Below are positions 10,571 to 23,234 of a stretch of DNA of 64,000 nucleotides, one piece after another. The stretch spans positions 2,765,702-2,829,701 of the forward strand of contig JAJEKV010000054.1 of the NCBI GenBank assembly GCA_021234155.1. Reading direction: 5' to 3'. How positions within the stretch are numbered: the stretch's first letter is position 1; each line of letters begins with the position of its first letter. Under the pieces are notes generated by a model that saw nothing but the letters and a program-made list of their open reading frames with translations, had not been told where the DNA came from and did not search any database. The translations under genes were made by a program, and so were the position numbers. This stretch comes from Isoetes taiwanensis (lineage: Eukaryota > Streptophyta > Lycopodiopsida > Isoetales > Isoetaceae).

Positions 10571-10866
10571 AGGCGCAAGGGTCTTTTGTCACGGGCTAAT
10601 TTGTCACGCCAATAAAGTTTGTCACGTATTTTCATTTTGCCACTAGTGACAAAGGCAAATCTTTTTTTACAACTCGTGACAAAGGCAAATCCTTTTTTGC
10701 AACTCGTGACAAAAATTCAAACTCAAAAACCGTGACAAATGATTAAAATTTGACTCTCGTGACAAATTATGTCACTCTCTTGTCACGCGTGACAAATATT
10801 TGTCAGCGTGACAAATTTTAATAACTTTTGTCACGGGTGATAAATTTTTGTCACAAGGCGCCCAAA
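10571..10866. mobile_element. Miniature element rich in CGTGACAAA subterminal repeats
   Basis: About twelve copies of TTGTCACG/CGTGACAAA lie in under 300 bp. The left copies are mostly TTGTCACG and the middle ones CGTGACAAA. The ends GGCGCAAGGG and CAAGGCGCCC are weakly inverted. Dense short repeats next to the ends are characteristic of CACTA-type elements, where they bind the accessory transposase protein. The right end resembles the start of the SET/CACTA element at 34.57 kb. I could not define a target duplication. It abuts the 3' end of the copia fragment. Confidence 0.55.
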
Positions 10867-11416
10867 ATTGAATCAGTATGATTTTTCAACCATAGTTTGT
10901 TGGTGAAAGCCAAGCATTTAAATCGGTACCGAATTGTGGGCCAAAAAGTTTACAAACCTTATCTGGTTATGCAAAATAGTTTGTTCCTATGATCTGATAG
11001 TGTGATAAACAAACATTATTTTTTAGTGCGATAAACAAACATTATTTCTTAACATGATAAGTGTAAGTTATGCAACATGGTTCATTTATACAGTTTGATA
11101 ATATGATAAACAAAAATAGCTTTCTAACATGGTAACTGTAGTTGATTCATGTTCCTACTTAAAGTATATGATGTATAATATTGCTTACGACAACAAGTTT
11201 TTTGTATAGATGTTTTACCAGGTCTATCTTCTTTGCTTTTCAATGGTGGTAATAAAACATGACATTCTACAATACAGTGTTGATTTGTACATATGATACT
11301 ATACTACAATGTAATTTTTTGTAGGCATGGTTTCTGCATGTGACATATTATGGTGGTAAGTATGTGAGTATGTATGGTTTCTAATCTGAGGACGTGCTTA
11401 ATCATTGGGAGGCATT
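10867..11416. other. AT-rich non-coding stretch
   Basis: Contains short repeated phrases (GATAAACAAACATTATTT, TAACATGATAA). No gene or defined element was recognised. Confidence 0.35.
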
Positions 11417-12515
11417 TAATTCCATCGATCCGAGCCCTCAGATCGAGATTCTAGATGGGGCGAGCATGCATGTCTCGCATGCATGCATTGAATGCCTTCT
11501 CTGGTTGGGAGATCGCTATATTAGGCGAGGTTCTTCATCAACGTCTCATCGACGCTTCCTCTTCTCTCTCAGCAGTACCTTATTCTCTATTCTTTGAAAC
11601 CATGCAGGGGAGGGGCCTCTCCCTGCTTGGATTGACCAATTTGGCATTTCTTTCATGCCGTGGCATGTCCTTTCTCGTCCTTGCCTCTTCTTTAGCCATA
11701 ATCCTTTGACCTTTGTCCTCGATCCCATTTTGATAAGGAAGTTCTCTTCTATTCGGGAGGTTTTTGTCGTTTTCATGCGAGCCCCATTCTAGAATTCCAT
11801 CGATCCGAGCCCCATTCTAGATGGGGCGAGCATGCATGTCTCGCATGCATATATTGAATGCCTTCTCTGGTTGGGAGATCGCTATATTAGGCGAGGTTCT
11901 TCATCAACGTCTCATCGGCGCTTCCTCTTATCTCTCAGCAGTACCTTATTCTCTATCTTTGAAACCCACCCTCCCCCCTAATTGTTTAATGTATTTGTCG
12001 CCTGGCTGGCACGCGTGACCAGCCCCTTTATTTGAAGAGGTTTTTGTTTTGTTGTCGCGTGGCACGCGTGATCAGCCCCTCCACTTTGGGGGTTTGTTTT
12101 GTCACATTTGTTCTAGTGTTAGTGATGTGCAGGTACAGGTTAGCAAGAAGCAGCAGCAACAGCTTCGACTTCTCCATTCGTGGGTTTTTTGGGACCGAAT
12201 TCTCAACCTTACGTTTGTCCAAGCCCCTTGCCGAAGACTTATCACTAGGATTTTTCCTCGAAAACCCGAAAGGGCGGGGTTTTTTAATCCCGGTGATAAG
12301 CTTTCGACAGGTACACAGACCAAACATCTATTAGCATTGTATTTCATGGGGTCCAAGTTGTATAATTGGATATTCCCTTTATTTTTCTTCGTGGGTAGTT
12401 CGCATGTGTGCGGCTATCCACTATCCACCATTGTAGAAAATCTGCTGAGATGAATGAGAAGCCTATCTATCGGGAGGTTTTTGTCATTTTCATGCGAGCC
12501 CCATTCTAGAATTTA
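11417..12515 (+). repeat. Two tandem units of a dispersed repeat
   Basis: Unit 1 (about 11417-11794) and unit 2 (about 11795-12515) both start CCATCGATCCGAGCCC and end CATGCGAGCCCCATTCTAGA. Unit 1 has an internal deletion. Both carry GCGAGCATGCATGTCTCGCA and the phrase TGGTTGGGAGATCGCTATAT. Unit 2 also carries a block TTCCTCGAAAACCCGAAAGG plus GCGGGGTTTTTTAATCCC that is shared with the LINE 3' ends. The same repeat is on the minus strand at 26511-27242. Apparent ORFs of 60-134 codons are not conserved between copies. Confidence 0.7.
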
Positions 12516-12866
12516 TTTGCACATATCGATGGGACCAAGGAGTCAAACCTTAGGAAATCCAAATCCCTTAAAATGACATTGAACATTGAACTGGAGTCTC
12601 CAAAATTCATTTCGTCTTATATCAATCCCTTTATTCAAATGGCATTGAACCGAGATCTCTGAACTCATTTCAATGCTTAATTCATCCTGGAATGTATTTT
12701 ATCTTGATTTCCTGCCAGCAGTAATAGATGCTTGAAGTACAGAGTCCATCCTAAAACGGGAAAGGCATATCATATCCACTCTGATCACATAAGAACCAGA
12801 CATTCATCGTTTTGCAACCCCCCTACAAGCATGAAAAATGAATGAAAGAAGACTTTACGATATGTA
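12516..12866. other. Non-coding stretch
   Basis: No gene recognised. It ends at the Helitron 3' terminus. Confidence 0.35.
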
Positions 12867-12896
12867 CTAGAAACGTGTGCCCGGCGATGCCGGGCA
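12867..12896 (-). mobile_element. Helitron 3' terminus
   Basis: Read on the minus strand: an 8-bp stem (TGCCCGGC with GCCGGGCA, 3-nt loop), a 7-nt spacer, then CTAG followed by a host T. This is the canonical Helitron 3' end (subterminal hairpin, CTRR, insertion before T). The body would extend to higher coordinates. I found neither a 5' TC end nor Rep/helicase coding sequence, so this is likely a non-autonomous element or a fragment. Confidence 0.65.
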
Positions 12897-14500
12897 GTTG
12901 TAGACGTGTGGAATGAGTAGATATATTGGTTTATAGGTGCAATAAAGAATCATAAATGTAATTGTAGCCGTAGAGGGTTGTAAATGTGATCATGTTCGTA
13001 GATGTAATGGAGTGTTAAGCAGGAAGGCTTTAGAGGTTAGGGTCGATGAGAAAAAAACTTTATAAGGCATCCCTTTGGAATTCTTTAAAAGTTGTATGGT
13101 TATGGTCTCCTATCTGAAAAGACAAATTCTAAAGCCAAACCCTAAATGCTAATTTGCGTATGATCACAACATTTATGGTATCCATCTATCCTTGAACCCT
13201 AAATGTATAAGTCCCTTGTTGACCTTTAACCTTCAACCTTAAATGTGTGATTTTCGAACATGTTTCATATCCATATGTTTAATTATTTAATATACCTGCC
13301 CCCTGATGATTGACATTAGTCTTGAGCACAATGGAGGGTAGATGTAATGGAGTTTATAGATGGAATAGAAGGTTGTAGATACTACATATGGAATGGTGTA
13401 CTTAGATGTGAGGACAATTTTCGTAATCTGAGTTAAGATGGACATGGCTTTTACATAGGAATACAATAATTAAGAAACAATATGTTCCGCTTTAGATGTA
13501 AAATGCCATTTCTAGAGAGCCTGCAATATAGAAACAAAATATTTACTTCACTTCTAGAAGCTGCGACAGTGTATGTAAATGTAGAGTAACTTGCCACACT
13601 ATTCAATAGACCACTGCTCGTGATCTTCCTGATTTCTTCTTTTGATCCATCATACTTAATGATGGAGGTATTTGTAAACATCTGAAGATGTTCTTGGTTG
13701 AGTTATTGACCACTAATCTTCCCAATGGGGCTAGCATTCATTCAAGAAATTTGTATCCTAAAAAGTACATTTAATATTTCCTCCATAAATTATCATATCA
13801 GACATCTTGATTAGCTTCAAGATAAGCCCATCCAGTGACAATCATGCATCAAAATTGACAGGAAATAAATAATTATGTTTCTCGTCTCAAGATTCTAGAA
13901 AAGTGATTCAAAGTTGTGGAAGTACTTTAGAAATGCCACTCAATCTATATCCCAAATCATTGTAGTTTAGACTGGAAATACAGATGTCAAATGTTGTAAA
14001 TATAATCAAGATGATATTTAATTATGCTCCCTCCAAAGTCTTCTAAACAATTACAATGTTACTTGCATTGCAAGACATACTTGAAGTAGCTGGAACAAAT
14101 TGCATAAGTTGATTCTCTGCTCATATACATATATCTTCAAATGCTAGAGTCTAATGACTTCTTAAAATCCTTCCAGAATTGGACAAAAACCTTGAAGACA
14201 AAATAATGATCGTCTTTTCTCCTAGTAAATGGATCATGATACAAATTTTATAGCAAACTTCGTATTTGGAAGAATGAAAAACAACATTCATTGTACTTTT
14301 TATATTGTCCAGAGTTTACAACAATCGTTAGCAAAAAGATCATATATTTCTTTACACATGCAGCTTGAGAATAAAGACCAACAACTGTAACACATAAATG
14401 AGATCATTATGATAATGCAAGGCAATGGCAACATGAAGCAAGATAGAAATGTTGGTATTAAAATTTCAAGTCCTATGTTGTATAACATATGCAAATGCAC
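12897..14500. other. Non-coding, possible Helitron body
   Basis: Contains repeated phrases such as GTAGATGTAATGGAGT near 12995 and 13335. No coding region is supported. The left part is the presumed interior of the Helitron-like element. Confidence 0.3.
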
Positions 14501-14506
14501 CTGACA

Positions 14507-15120
14507 TGTAGACCTCATGGAATCCAGAAAATATTTGATCTAGTATTTACCCGTCTTAAGATTCTAGAAGATAATAACATAAGACTTCAGACCCTACAGA
14601 TAATAACAAAATAAGTACCCAATTTACAATTAACAATGATCATATTAACTTTATTATGAGCAAAAGCAACGATTTTTCAATTTTTTTTTTTTTTTTTGTT
14701 GTTGAAGGACGTCAGACTTTATTCAATCAAAGAGTCAAATACAAGTATAAATGCAGAGACAGGAATAAAATCTCAGCGGATAAGCGGAGACCCACCGAGT
14801 GAAGCAACCTGCCTAAGCATAAGAGTGCACATCCAAAAACTCCTCAAAAATCAATCGCCTCTTGCGAGGGGCAAGTGAAGAACAATGATACGACTTTACA
14901 ATGTAACCTTGAGCTTCAAATTTTTGCAATGGACCTCATGGGATACATGAAATATTTGATCTAGTATTTACTTGTCTTAACATTCTAGAAGAAAAATAAA
15001 AGTAAACTCAGGCCCTACAGATAATAATAAAATAATTCCCCAATTTAAAGTTAAGGATGATCATGTTAGTTTTAATATGAGCAAAAGCACCGATTTTCCT
15101 ACGTTTTGCAATTGATTGGT
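14507..15120. repeat. Direct duplication of about 190 bp
   Basis: Segments 14507-14690 and 14930-15120 are diverged copies (both contain ATATTTGATCTAGTATTTAC, CCCTACAGATAATAA and TATGAGCAAAAGCA). The poly(A) retroposon lies between them, at the end of the first copy. Confidence 0.7.
14682..14882 (-). mobile_element. Retroposed sequence with poly(A) tail
   Basis: On the minus strand the sequence ends TTGAATAAAGTCTGACG followed by about 15 A residues (T-run at 14682-14696). An AATAAA signal just before an A-tract is typical of an L1-type LINE 3' end or a processed transcript. The source is not identified and no long target duplication was seen. Confidence 0.5.
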
Positions 15121-15692
15121 CACAACCAAGGTCAAAAGAAACACATTTGACCTACAGATTCAGGTATAGAGATCACCATGTTTGGTAAAAAAAACTCAAA
15201 TGGTCTTGGCACTCACAAAGTGGTATGGTTTTTTGTCACATCATAAACAAAGAGCTGGAAATGGAACATACTTTATCTTGCACAAACATTCAAAAGATAT
15301 TATTGGTGTAAGGAAGTTGAAGAAGAGAAAATTTGTAAAATTTGTAAAGATTGCACTTTAGTCCTCGAAGGTGAATCTCGTCCTCCATGCATCTTTCATA
15401 TTAGAGCTTAAGTGAATGGTAATTTATCAGGATAGCCATGGAAAAAGTAAGCGACATACTTCCAACTCCTGTTTCCACACACAGTTTGCATGTCATGGGA
15501 TCTGAGCAAAGCTGGAGCCACCATAGCTCTTAGCCACCATAGCTCTTAGAAGCATTGTATTAACCTCACATAAAGACCTCAAATCAAAAGAAAAATAACT
15601 ATCTTTCCAAATATCATTTCTCAAACCACTCTCTAATTTCGTATCAGAGATTTACATAACTAAGAGGTAACGTATTCCAACTTTTTTCTTAC
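15121..15692. other. Non-coding stretch
   Basis: No gene recognised. It may be 3' flank or intron of the possible minus-strand gene to its right. Confidence 0.35.
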
Positions 15693-18340
15693 CTGCCTTT
15701 TACAAAAATGCAATGCATGTATCACTTTTGGAAGACCACCTCTAAAAACCTGAACCAAATAAGAAATAATGAATCCAGTCAGGCCTTTATTTAAATACCA
15801 GCATAGATTAATTACAAAATTAGAAACACCTCCGCCACACTTATGCATTAGTTCAGAAATCAAAATTTGATTTTTAGTTAAATTTTACTCACCCATTGCT
15901 CAGTGCAAGGTTGAGGCAGGCTACAGGCTGCAGGGCGTTGAACTTCCTTCCAAATTGTGAAAATTGACCTGCAAAAAGTACAAAAATAATAGTCATGTTA
16001 GAAGACCATTGAGTTAGGAGAGACATCCAGAAGAAGCAAAGAAATTAGATTTAGAATACACGAAAGCAAAGACAACAACTTTTATTGTTCGCTTCTAAAG
16101 CTTGAGGAAAACATATTGTGCATGTTTAATAATAAGATATATTTATCTTTCTAAAGGGAATCAAGCCAAATGGAGCCAAAGATTATCAACAAACGATTGA
16201 TTCGTAGAAACAACTTTTCCATGCAGCAGAAGCATAGAGGGCATACCTACAACAAAGGCTATCAGCAAAGATGAGAGTACCAAGTTGATTCGCTTCACAT
16301 TGGCAACCAGGCTTAATCTAACATGTTTGGTTCCACAAAATAGATGTCGATGGAATGACCATTCAGATTATGTCAAACTGAGTAATAGACATGCAATAGC
16401 ACACATGGAAACCTTACTCTCAAACTTGCTTCAACTTACATCTACTCAAGTAAAATGCAAAAGTTTGGAAGGCAGTGTAAGTACATGCACCTTCTTTGTC
16501 AAATGCTTTTTTGTTTTCCTAACCACCAATGCATATTGATATGGGATCAATCAACACCATCTCGTGCAAAACCATCTGTGCAAAACCATCTTTACAAATA
16601 CTGAAGCCCACAAATATATGCAAAACACACGGTGAAGTGTAAGATGGAGCAAAAATTAAAGTAAAACACAATTATGATGTGCAGACTATGTCTCAAGCTT
16701 TGAGAGCGGCAAATGAAGAAATAGCAACGTCATTGCTTAAATATTTTGCCTAGGCTTTCCTATTTGCTTTCCTATTTGCAAGCATGACAGAAGGTCTTCA
16801 ACCATATATGAAACTTCCCAAGAAGGTCTTCTTTTACATATGATTACCAGTATTTCACCATTGCAGACCTGAGACTACTTGAGACTATTGTTGGAGTAAG
16901 TATGTTGTCATTATGAAATAATCCATTGGAAAAGCTGCAAAGAGATTCTTGATATACTTGCAAGGCACCAATGATGAAGCCATTTTCTAATTGCATATGC
17001 AAGACTCGCAACTAAAACTCTTCATAGAAGCAAATTTCACAAGCAGGAACTGGGATTTCAAATGGTTTTCTGCCCTACATTAGCACTGTTGTCACTTGGA
17101 GCATTTATGCATTACATAGTCGCATGTTGCAGCCATTTCTCTATTATCTCACAATGGGTAACTATCTGCTGCTAAGACCATCTCTTGGTGAATGCTCAGA
17201 GCTGGTACAACTCAAATAAAAACCATGGCCTATTTTCAAGATGACTCTGTGGATATGCAAATCAGACACTAATTATTAAGATGCCTACAACTCAGGCAAG
17301 GAATTGTGGAGAGATCAGACATGTTTAAAAATGTAAGGGAATAAACCCTCTCTTACATTCGCATCAGCTCTTCTGTATAGAAATGTAAGAAAAACCCTCT
17401 CTTACGTTCGCTCCAGCCCTTTGCTCTGGCTAAAGTATCCTATAGAAGATACCCATTCAAGAATTTGGAAGAGAGCCATTATCTTCATACAATGCATAAA
17501 GCAACTTTATCTCTGGATTTATTTCTTTCCTTGTAAGTATCTAATTACTATGCATCATAGGCATCGTAAAGATGACAATGTTGAAAAGCCTGATTGCATA
17601 TTAAAAGTTGCAGTTTCTTTAAATGCAGATCAATTTTTTAAATAGAACAAACTTACCTCTTCTCCCACGAATGTGAATCCTAGATCCCTCCAGCAAGTTA
17701 AAAAACAGACGCCATAAGTTGCCTGCAAAAATTAGATGTTTTTTTAGTAAAACTGACGCTTGCAAAGTCCATAGCTCTTATGTTTTGACTCCAAGAAATG
17801 AAGGGAGGATGAATTCAGAGTACTTTAACATGCTACGTTCAAAAAATCCCCGATTTCCATAGCTTAATGGATTTTCCAAGAATCTGCATTGCTGATTTGT
17901 GGTCATGCAATAAACTAAAAAAGCAAGAACTGGTAAACTCGATTCTTATAGAAACAGACATGGCAAATGCAGTGAAGCTCAGGTTGCAAAAATTGCCAAG
18001 ATGCTGCCGCTTCCCCCTCCTCCAACACAAAACTTCTATTTCCCAATTTCGAAATGGAGAGTCCTCAACCATACAACAGGCGCTCCTTAAAAGTTTTTAC
18101 TTCTTATTTTCATAATAATTCGGCCAAGCATTAGGTGCTTATCCTCAGTGTAGCTGCCAGCCTAAGCCAAAGAAAAAGAACGGGTTCCTGCAAGTTTGCA
18201 AATAAAGGAAATAAGAGAAGAAAAGGCTCACCTTTGATTCGGCATAAATTCGTGTAGAAACAATAAGTCTCTGCAGTTTTTGTACCAGAAATAGCGAGAA
18301 GCTTCAAAAACTCTATTGCAATGGCATTACTTTGCATCCA
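15693..18340 (-). CDS. Possible multi-exon gene of unknown function
   Basis: On the minus strand there are four short stretches with good splice borders. They are an exon ending at 18232 before GTGAGC, 17722-17657 (TTTTGCAG before, GTAAGT after), 15968-15893 (TTTTTGCAG before, GTGAGT after) and about 15741-15693 (GTAAGA after). The first three join in one open frame, giving pieces such as ETYCFYTNLCRIKG, NLWRLFFNLLEGSRIHIRG and FGRKFNALQPVACLNLALSN. I do not recognise the protein. The start exon near 18340 and the 3' end are uncertain. It could equally be a spliced non-coding transcript or the remains of a gene. The intron of about 1.7 kb between 17657 and 15968 holds nothing recognisable. 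Confidence 0.3.
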
Positions 18341-18659
18341 TTACCGTATAAGGAGAAGCTTCATGCGCCATCCAGGTTGTCTCGGCCGTGAGATAGAAGC
18401 GCCACTGCAGTTGGTCTAAGAGGAGGCTTGAATAAAATTTAAAATTTGCCCGCTGGCGTCCCGCAAGGGGAACACAAATTGGAAGGGAACGCCGCATGCG
18501 TCTGCACAGCGTCGTTCCAGGCACAAATACCAAGGCCATCTCATTTTAATAAAGAAGATAAGCAGAGGATAAGAACACAAATATCTAAATGGCATATTCA
18601 ACAAAACCTGGACTTATTCAGATATAATAGACAGGGATATCATTTTAAGACTATATATC
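18341..18659. other. Upstream flank of the possible gene
   Basis: No supported feature. It is a moderately GC-rich stretch that changes abruptly into the AT-rich island to its right. Confidence 0.3.
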
Positions 18660-19440
18660 ATATTTAATTCTTATTGATTCTTATAATTTTTACAAGTTTT
18701 AACCATATAACTTTATCTTTAAATTTGAAGTATAATTGTCATAGAAACATACAATTGCTTTCTAAACTAACTTTCACGTGAATCTATTTAGAATTAGACA
18801 TTTCAAGGATATAAAATTTTAATTTTTAGTGATTTCTTATTAAATTTAAATTTGGCAATCAGGATAATTTGTAAATGAAATATAATGGTCTGATAAGTGA
18901 TTGACTTAAAATTATATGAGAATTTCATAATTTATAAACTCTTAACACTTTAAAAATACTTTAAAAAAGTACTAGATTAAAACTAATCAAAAGATAAAGT
19001 TCATGTTTTAATAAAAATATTGAATAGTTTATTATTGATGAAATAAAGATATATTAAAAATTAATTAAAAAAATTATTCAAACTATTTTAGTTAAAACAT
19101 AAACATAATTATTTGATTCATTTCATTTAAACTTTCTTTAAACATTTAAAAACCATAACATTTTAATCAGATAGAGTTCATCTTGGATGAAAATTTAATT
19201 TTAAATAGATTTAAAGTAAAAATTAGTCTAAAATATAATTTTAAACTTTTAACTATCATACTTTTTATTTGAAGATAAACAGTAAATTCTATAAAAATTA
19301 ATAAGAGTTAAAAATACATATAATCTTATCATGACATCTTTGAAGGATAACTATTAGATTTGAGTAAGTCCAAATTTTATTAAATATGTCATCTAAAGAT
19401 TATCTAAGCAGTTGTTAATTCAATCGTAGTTCTTAATTTG
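18660..19440. other. AT-rich island
   Basis: Nearly 800 bp of very AT-rich sequence full of AAATTTAA, TTAAAA and ATAAA words, with no ORFs and sharp borders. It could be a matrix attachment region or old decayed transposon DNA; composition alone cannot decide. Confidence 0.5.
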
Positions 19441-19599
19441 ATCTTGAAATACACGAGTCGTCCCTTGCCTTCCTTCCTCTAGTCTCCAGAAAAGGCAACG
19501 TTAGAATGTATGAATGAGAATGATATAACGAAGTTCAATGTCTTAAGATACAGGACCCAGAAGCATTTGCATTAATTACCTGCTCCTACTAGGATGCAG

Positions 19600-22500
19600 G
19601 GCCACAACTGTTATCATATAATCTCCATTGAAACCAGCATCCGTGCAGCGGAGATGCAACAATGTACCAAATCGTAACTGCCTCTATATAAGCCATGTGT
19701 TAGCTTGAAACATGCATTTTTCCAGAGCCAGGTATTGCAGCAACCTAAGAGATTCCACAAGCAATCGAAGGATTCAGAAAGAATTGAAGGAAGAATTAAG
19801 TCTAACAAATTCCTGCTAGATTTTCGATCAACCTGAAAAACTGGAGCAGATATGGTAAAATATGGACCTCCACTGCAGGGAAGTGTAACGGATCTAGCCC
19901 CTTGGCCTAGGCCGTTGCACCGACACATTTAACATCTAAGTTAAACATCCAAGATACTCGTATACTTGCTCAATAAAGTATAGTCCCATTGATCAGATAA
20001 TTACATACAAGACCAAGCTCATCTGAGTTTGGCATGCTAACAACTTCTATTAGCTCAACAAGTCCTCCTTATAAGTCACCGAGGATGACTCTGGAAAATG
20101 CTCCTACTGTCGCACCCTCATCCCTAAACTCTCCATTCGAATACTGCATTCTCAGCTCAGGACGTACCATCTTAAACATACACAAACAACACAAGGGGGT
20201 TAGTCCACAAGGACTAAGTGGGGAGGAAACATTTCGGGAGCATCCACAACATCAGCCACAAAGCAATCTAGCGTATAACATCATCCACAAAGTAATCTAG
20301 CATACCCATCAAAGATAAGAACAACAACCATTTTACCTGCTCCACTATGCCCCTGCATTAGTTAGAACTCAGGCTACAAGCATGTTTACGTTCTCATCAA
20401 TCGTACGTATGTATGCACATATGCCAAGCGTAATCCTTGGGTTGCGACCCCAAGGAGACCACTCTCTCCATCTGTACGTACAGGTTTCAACTCATCCGTC
20501 AGGCCATCTGGCTCGGATGCGGAGTTACACGGCCACCCCACCCCTCCGAAGGTGGGCCGTAAATGCAACATGACATTCGTCTAGCCATCTAGAACGGATG
20601 CGGAGTCTCACGGCCATTCCACCCCTTCGAAGATGGTCCGTTTGCAGTGCAAGATGCAACCTCACTTATCATGACTTTACAAGATAGAATATCACCAATA
20701 ACCTTTAGGTTTATCCAATACGAGATATCATAGAATCCTCATGCATCTTACTTCCAAGAATAACCGCAGAACAATGCAATACAATAGAATGAGGTTCATC
20801 AAGATATTTCATAACCAAGTGACAACATCTCATTGCACATCTCAAAGCAAGAACATGAACATAAGCAACCATAACTTTCATGTAATATCTTAATCAAACC
20901 AATGTCTAGAGATAATGACATTCCTTCTACCTCATCATGACGTCTAGTACCACAAGATGGTCCTTACCATATCCATAGCAAAAGAGATCACAACACCCAT
21001 AATAACATTAGTCGGAGTAGAGTAGATATGATTTACTTCTTGCCACCCATCAACTCTTAGAATTGGTGTGAGTCAAGCACATCCATGCTTGTTCATAAGC
21101 TTTTAGAAGACAAAATTAAGCTTAGGGGAAGTTTTCCAGGGACTACCAGTTATCGACCGGTCTTGAATCATATCTCCGACACGCGCCCCAAAAGGCTTTG
21201 CCCTACCACAGATGCGGCATCGGCTCGAGGTCACACAACACCCATGCGCCATCTATTCTAGCATCATAGAATCCGCATGCTACTCTAACAAAATACTGGC
21301 GGTATACCTTCTATGGTATGGTTATCAAGCTAGCCTCTATTCTCAAAGCTTCCGTGAACTAGGCCATATACAATGGTACAACCCTGGAGCAAAGAACTCT
21401 ATGATCCCACCCTATAGTAAGATATCTTAAAAAGGTTCGTAAGAGTCTTCATACTTAATTCATATACTAGCTATCTAGGCGCACAAATAAACACATGCCA
21501 CAATGGCCAGCATACAGGTCAAGATAGATAGGTTATCAACAATGCCATGGAGATACATACACAACGAGCCCTCCCACCAATAAAAGGCATGGCACAATAG
21601 TTTTGGGCTGCCCCCTAAGTATAACCTAAAGCTATGTTCAATAGCTTAGAATATAGCAACTTATCTTGATTATGGTTCATTCTAATAGTTAACTTGTTTA
21701 CCACTGGACATAAACATGCTTCCGACTAAGCTCATAAGGTCCTATGGCTCCACTATGGCCAGAAGCTCTCATGCCGTTCAAGACCTCTCTTCCCTCAGCA
21801 TCACACATTTGACATTTACCAATGATTCCCTTAGCTATACTAATATTCCATTCAATTCCCTACTTCTCTTCCCTAGCTTTTCTATAAATTCTACCAAGTG
21901 ACCCAAGCCATGGAAAAACCCATCTCAAACTTATGTACTTGTACAAACATTCCACGTCAGAGACTAGCAAGACAGATAGTTTCATACAACTGTACTAGTT
22001 TACCAAATTCCAAGACATGGCATATGATTAAGTTTCTCAAGAGGAGAGTTCAAGGTTCCCGGCTAGATAGGATTTCGGCATCATAAGATTTATTGCCTAA
22101 CAGGGTTTATTGATGGTAGGAACTCCAAGACTCAACTTAAGGCCCTAAGGCTTTAACTTTAATGGCAAAACCCAAAGGAATAGTTTTAATAGCTTAGAAC
22201 GTGTTGATAAATGATTTAATATGGTTCAAACCTTAAACACTAATTTAATATCTATGTATGTGGATACCGGACCTCGGTATCCCCCTTAAAAAAAAGTTAC
22301 AGCAACAGGAAGAGCAACGGCAACCAAGGCGGCCAGCTCCCAGCTCCTCCAACTTGCTCTCTTCTTTGACAGAGTTTCCATGAGATAAAAATGGTTTCCT
22401 GCAGCCACATGGCCGATTTTCTACAGCAAGGAGCAGGATTCAGATGACCCAATCAGTTTGTATGGCAGATTACAGAGATAGGCTATCAATCGGCTCCCAG

Positions 22501-22985
22501 AGATGGCTCTGCCTCTTCCATGATTCACAAAAATCAGAAATCACAACCCAATCCTCACACCAATAGAATCCCCACCTTAGTTCTTCAGATATGCCTCTGC
22601 TCCAAATCGATCTGTGCCTCCTTTGCATCCAGCTTCTGGTTCTCTTGTCTTCTCCACCTCCTTCTCCCATTCGGCCAGCTCCTCCCTCCTCTTATATAAG
22701 CTTTGCCCAGGTGATCAAATCTCCACCTGGCAATCTATCCTGCTGCCAGAGCATCTCGCCAGATGCCCATTCGGCATGCTGGGGTGCCGGATTTTGCATG
22801 GCTTCCCTTAATCAGGCAAATTGGGATTTCCGATATTCGCAACACATGTTATGATTTTGGTAGCCCCGCTTTTATGGTGCTCACCAAGTTTGAAAAGCCA
22901 ATATAGGACCCCTTAACATTACACAATATTTAGATAAAAATAAGTTTGCTAAAACCATACCCCCAAGGTCACTAGGTTCGTTACA
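19600..22985 (-). mobile_element. Probable Ty3/gypsy 3' LTR
   Basis: On the minus strand the LTR starts TGTAACGAACCTAGTGACC at 22985, directly after the purine tract AAGGGAAGAA. A gypsy pol remnant lies upstream. The LTR appears to continue for about 3.3 kb. It contains an 81-bp tandem duplication (20503-20660, units starting GCCATCT..CGGATGCGGAGT) and a small palindrome GGATACCG/CGGTATCC near 22263. The far end near 19600 is not proven, because I did not find a matching target duplication. ORFs inside have no domain features. Confidence 0.5.
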
Positions 22986-23230
22986 TTCTTCCCTTGTAAA
23001 ATTCAACTCATGTCCTCATGAGTTACTTGAGGTACAACTGCTTGAATGCGGTCTAACGCTTCTTCTATTACTTTTAAATGCAAAAGACTAACCTTTAGCC
23101 AAATCTAGGGTTTTACGTCTCTTGTCCACATATGGCTTTTCGCGATTCTGAGGCACGCCTATGTTCTGATGCAGTGTCCTAAATTGCACATTTCTGCCAC
23201 AATAGCAATAGGACATGGGTATTCCTAATA
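22986..23230 (-). pseudogene. Gypsy pol C-terminal remnant and polypurine tract
   Basis: Minus-strand translation near 23150 reads QNREKPYVDKRRKTLDLAKG. This matches the stretch after the integrase core of plant gypsy polyproteins (Q-x-R-x-x-Y-x-D-x-R-R-x-x-L-x-F-x-x-G-D). A stop follows, then CATGAGGACATGAGTTG and the polypurine tract. The rest of the element is cut off by the LINE that begins at about 23235. Confidence 0.6.
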
Positions 23231-23234
23231 CCCT

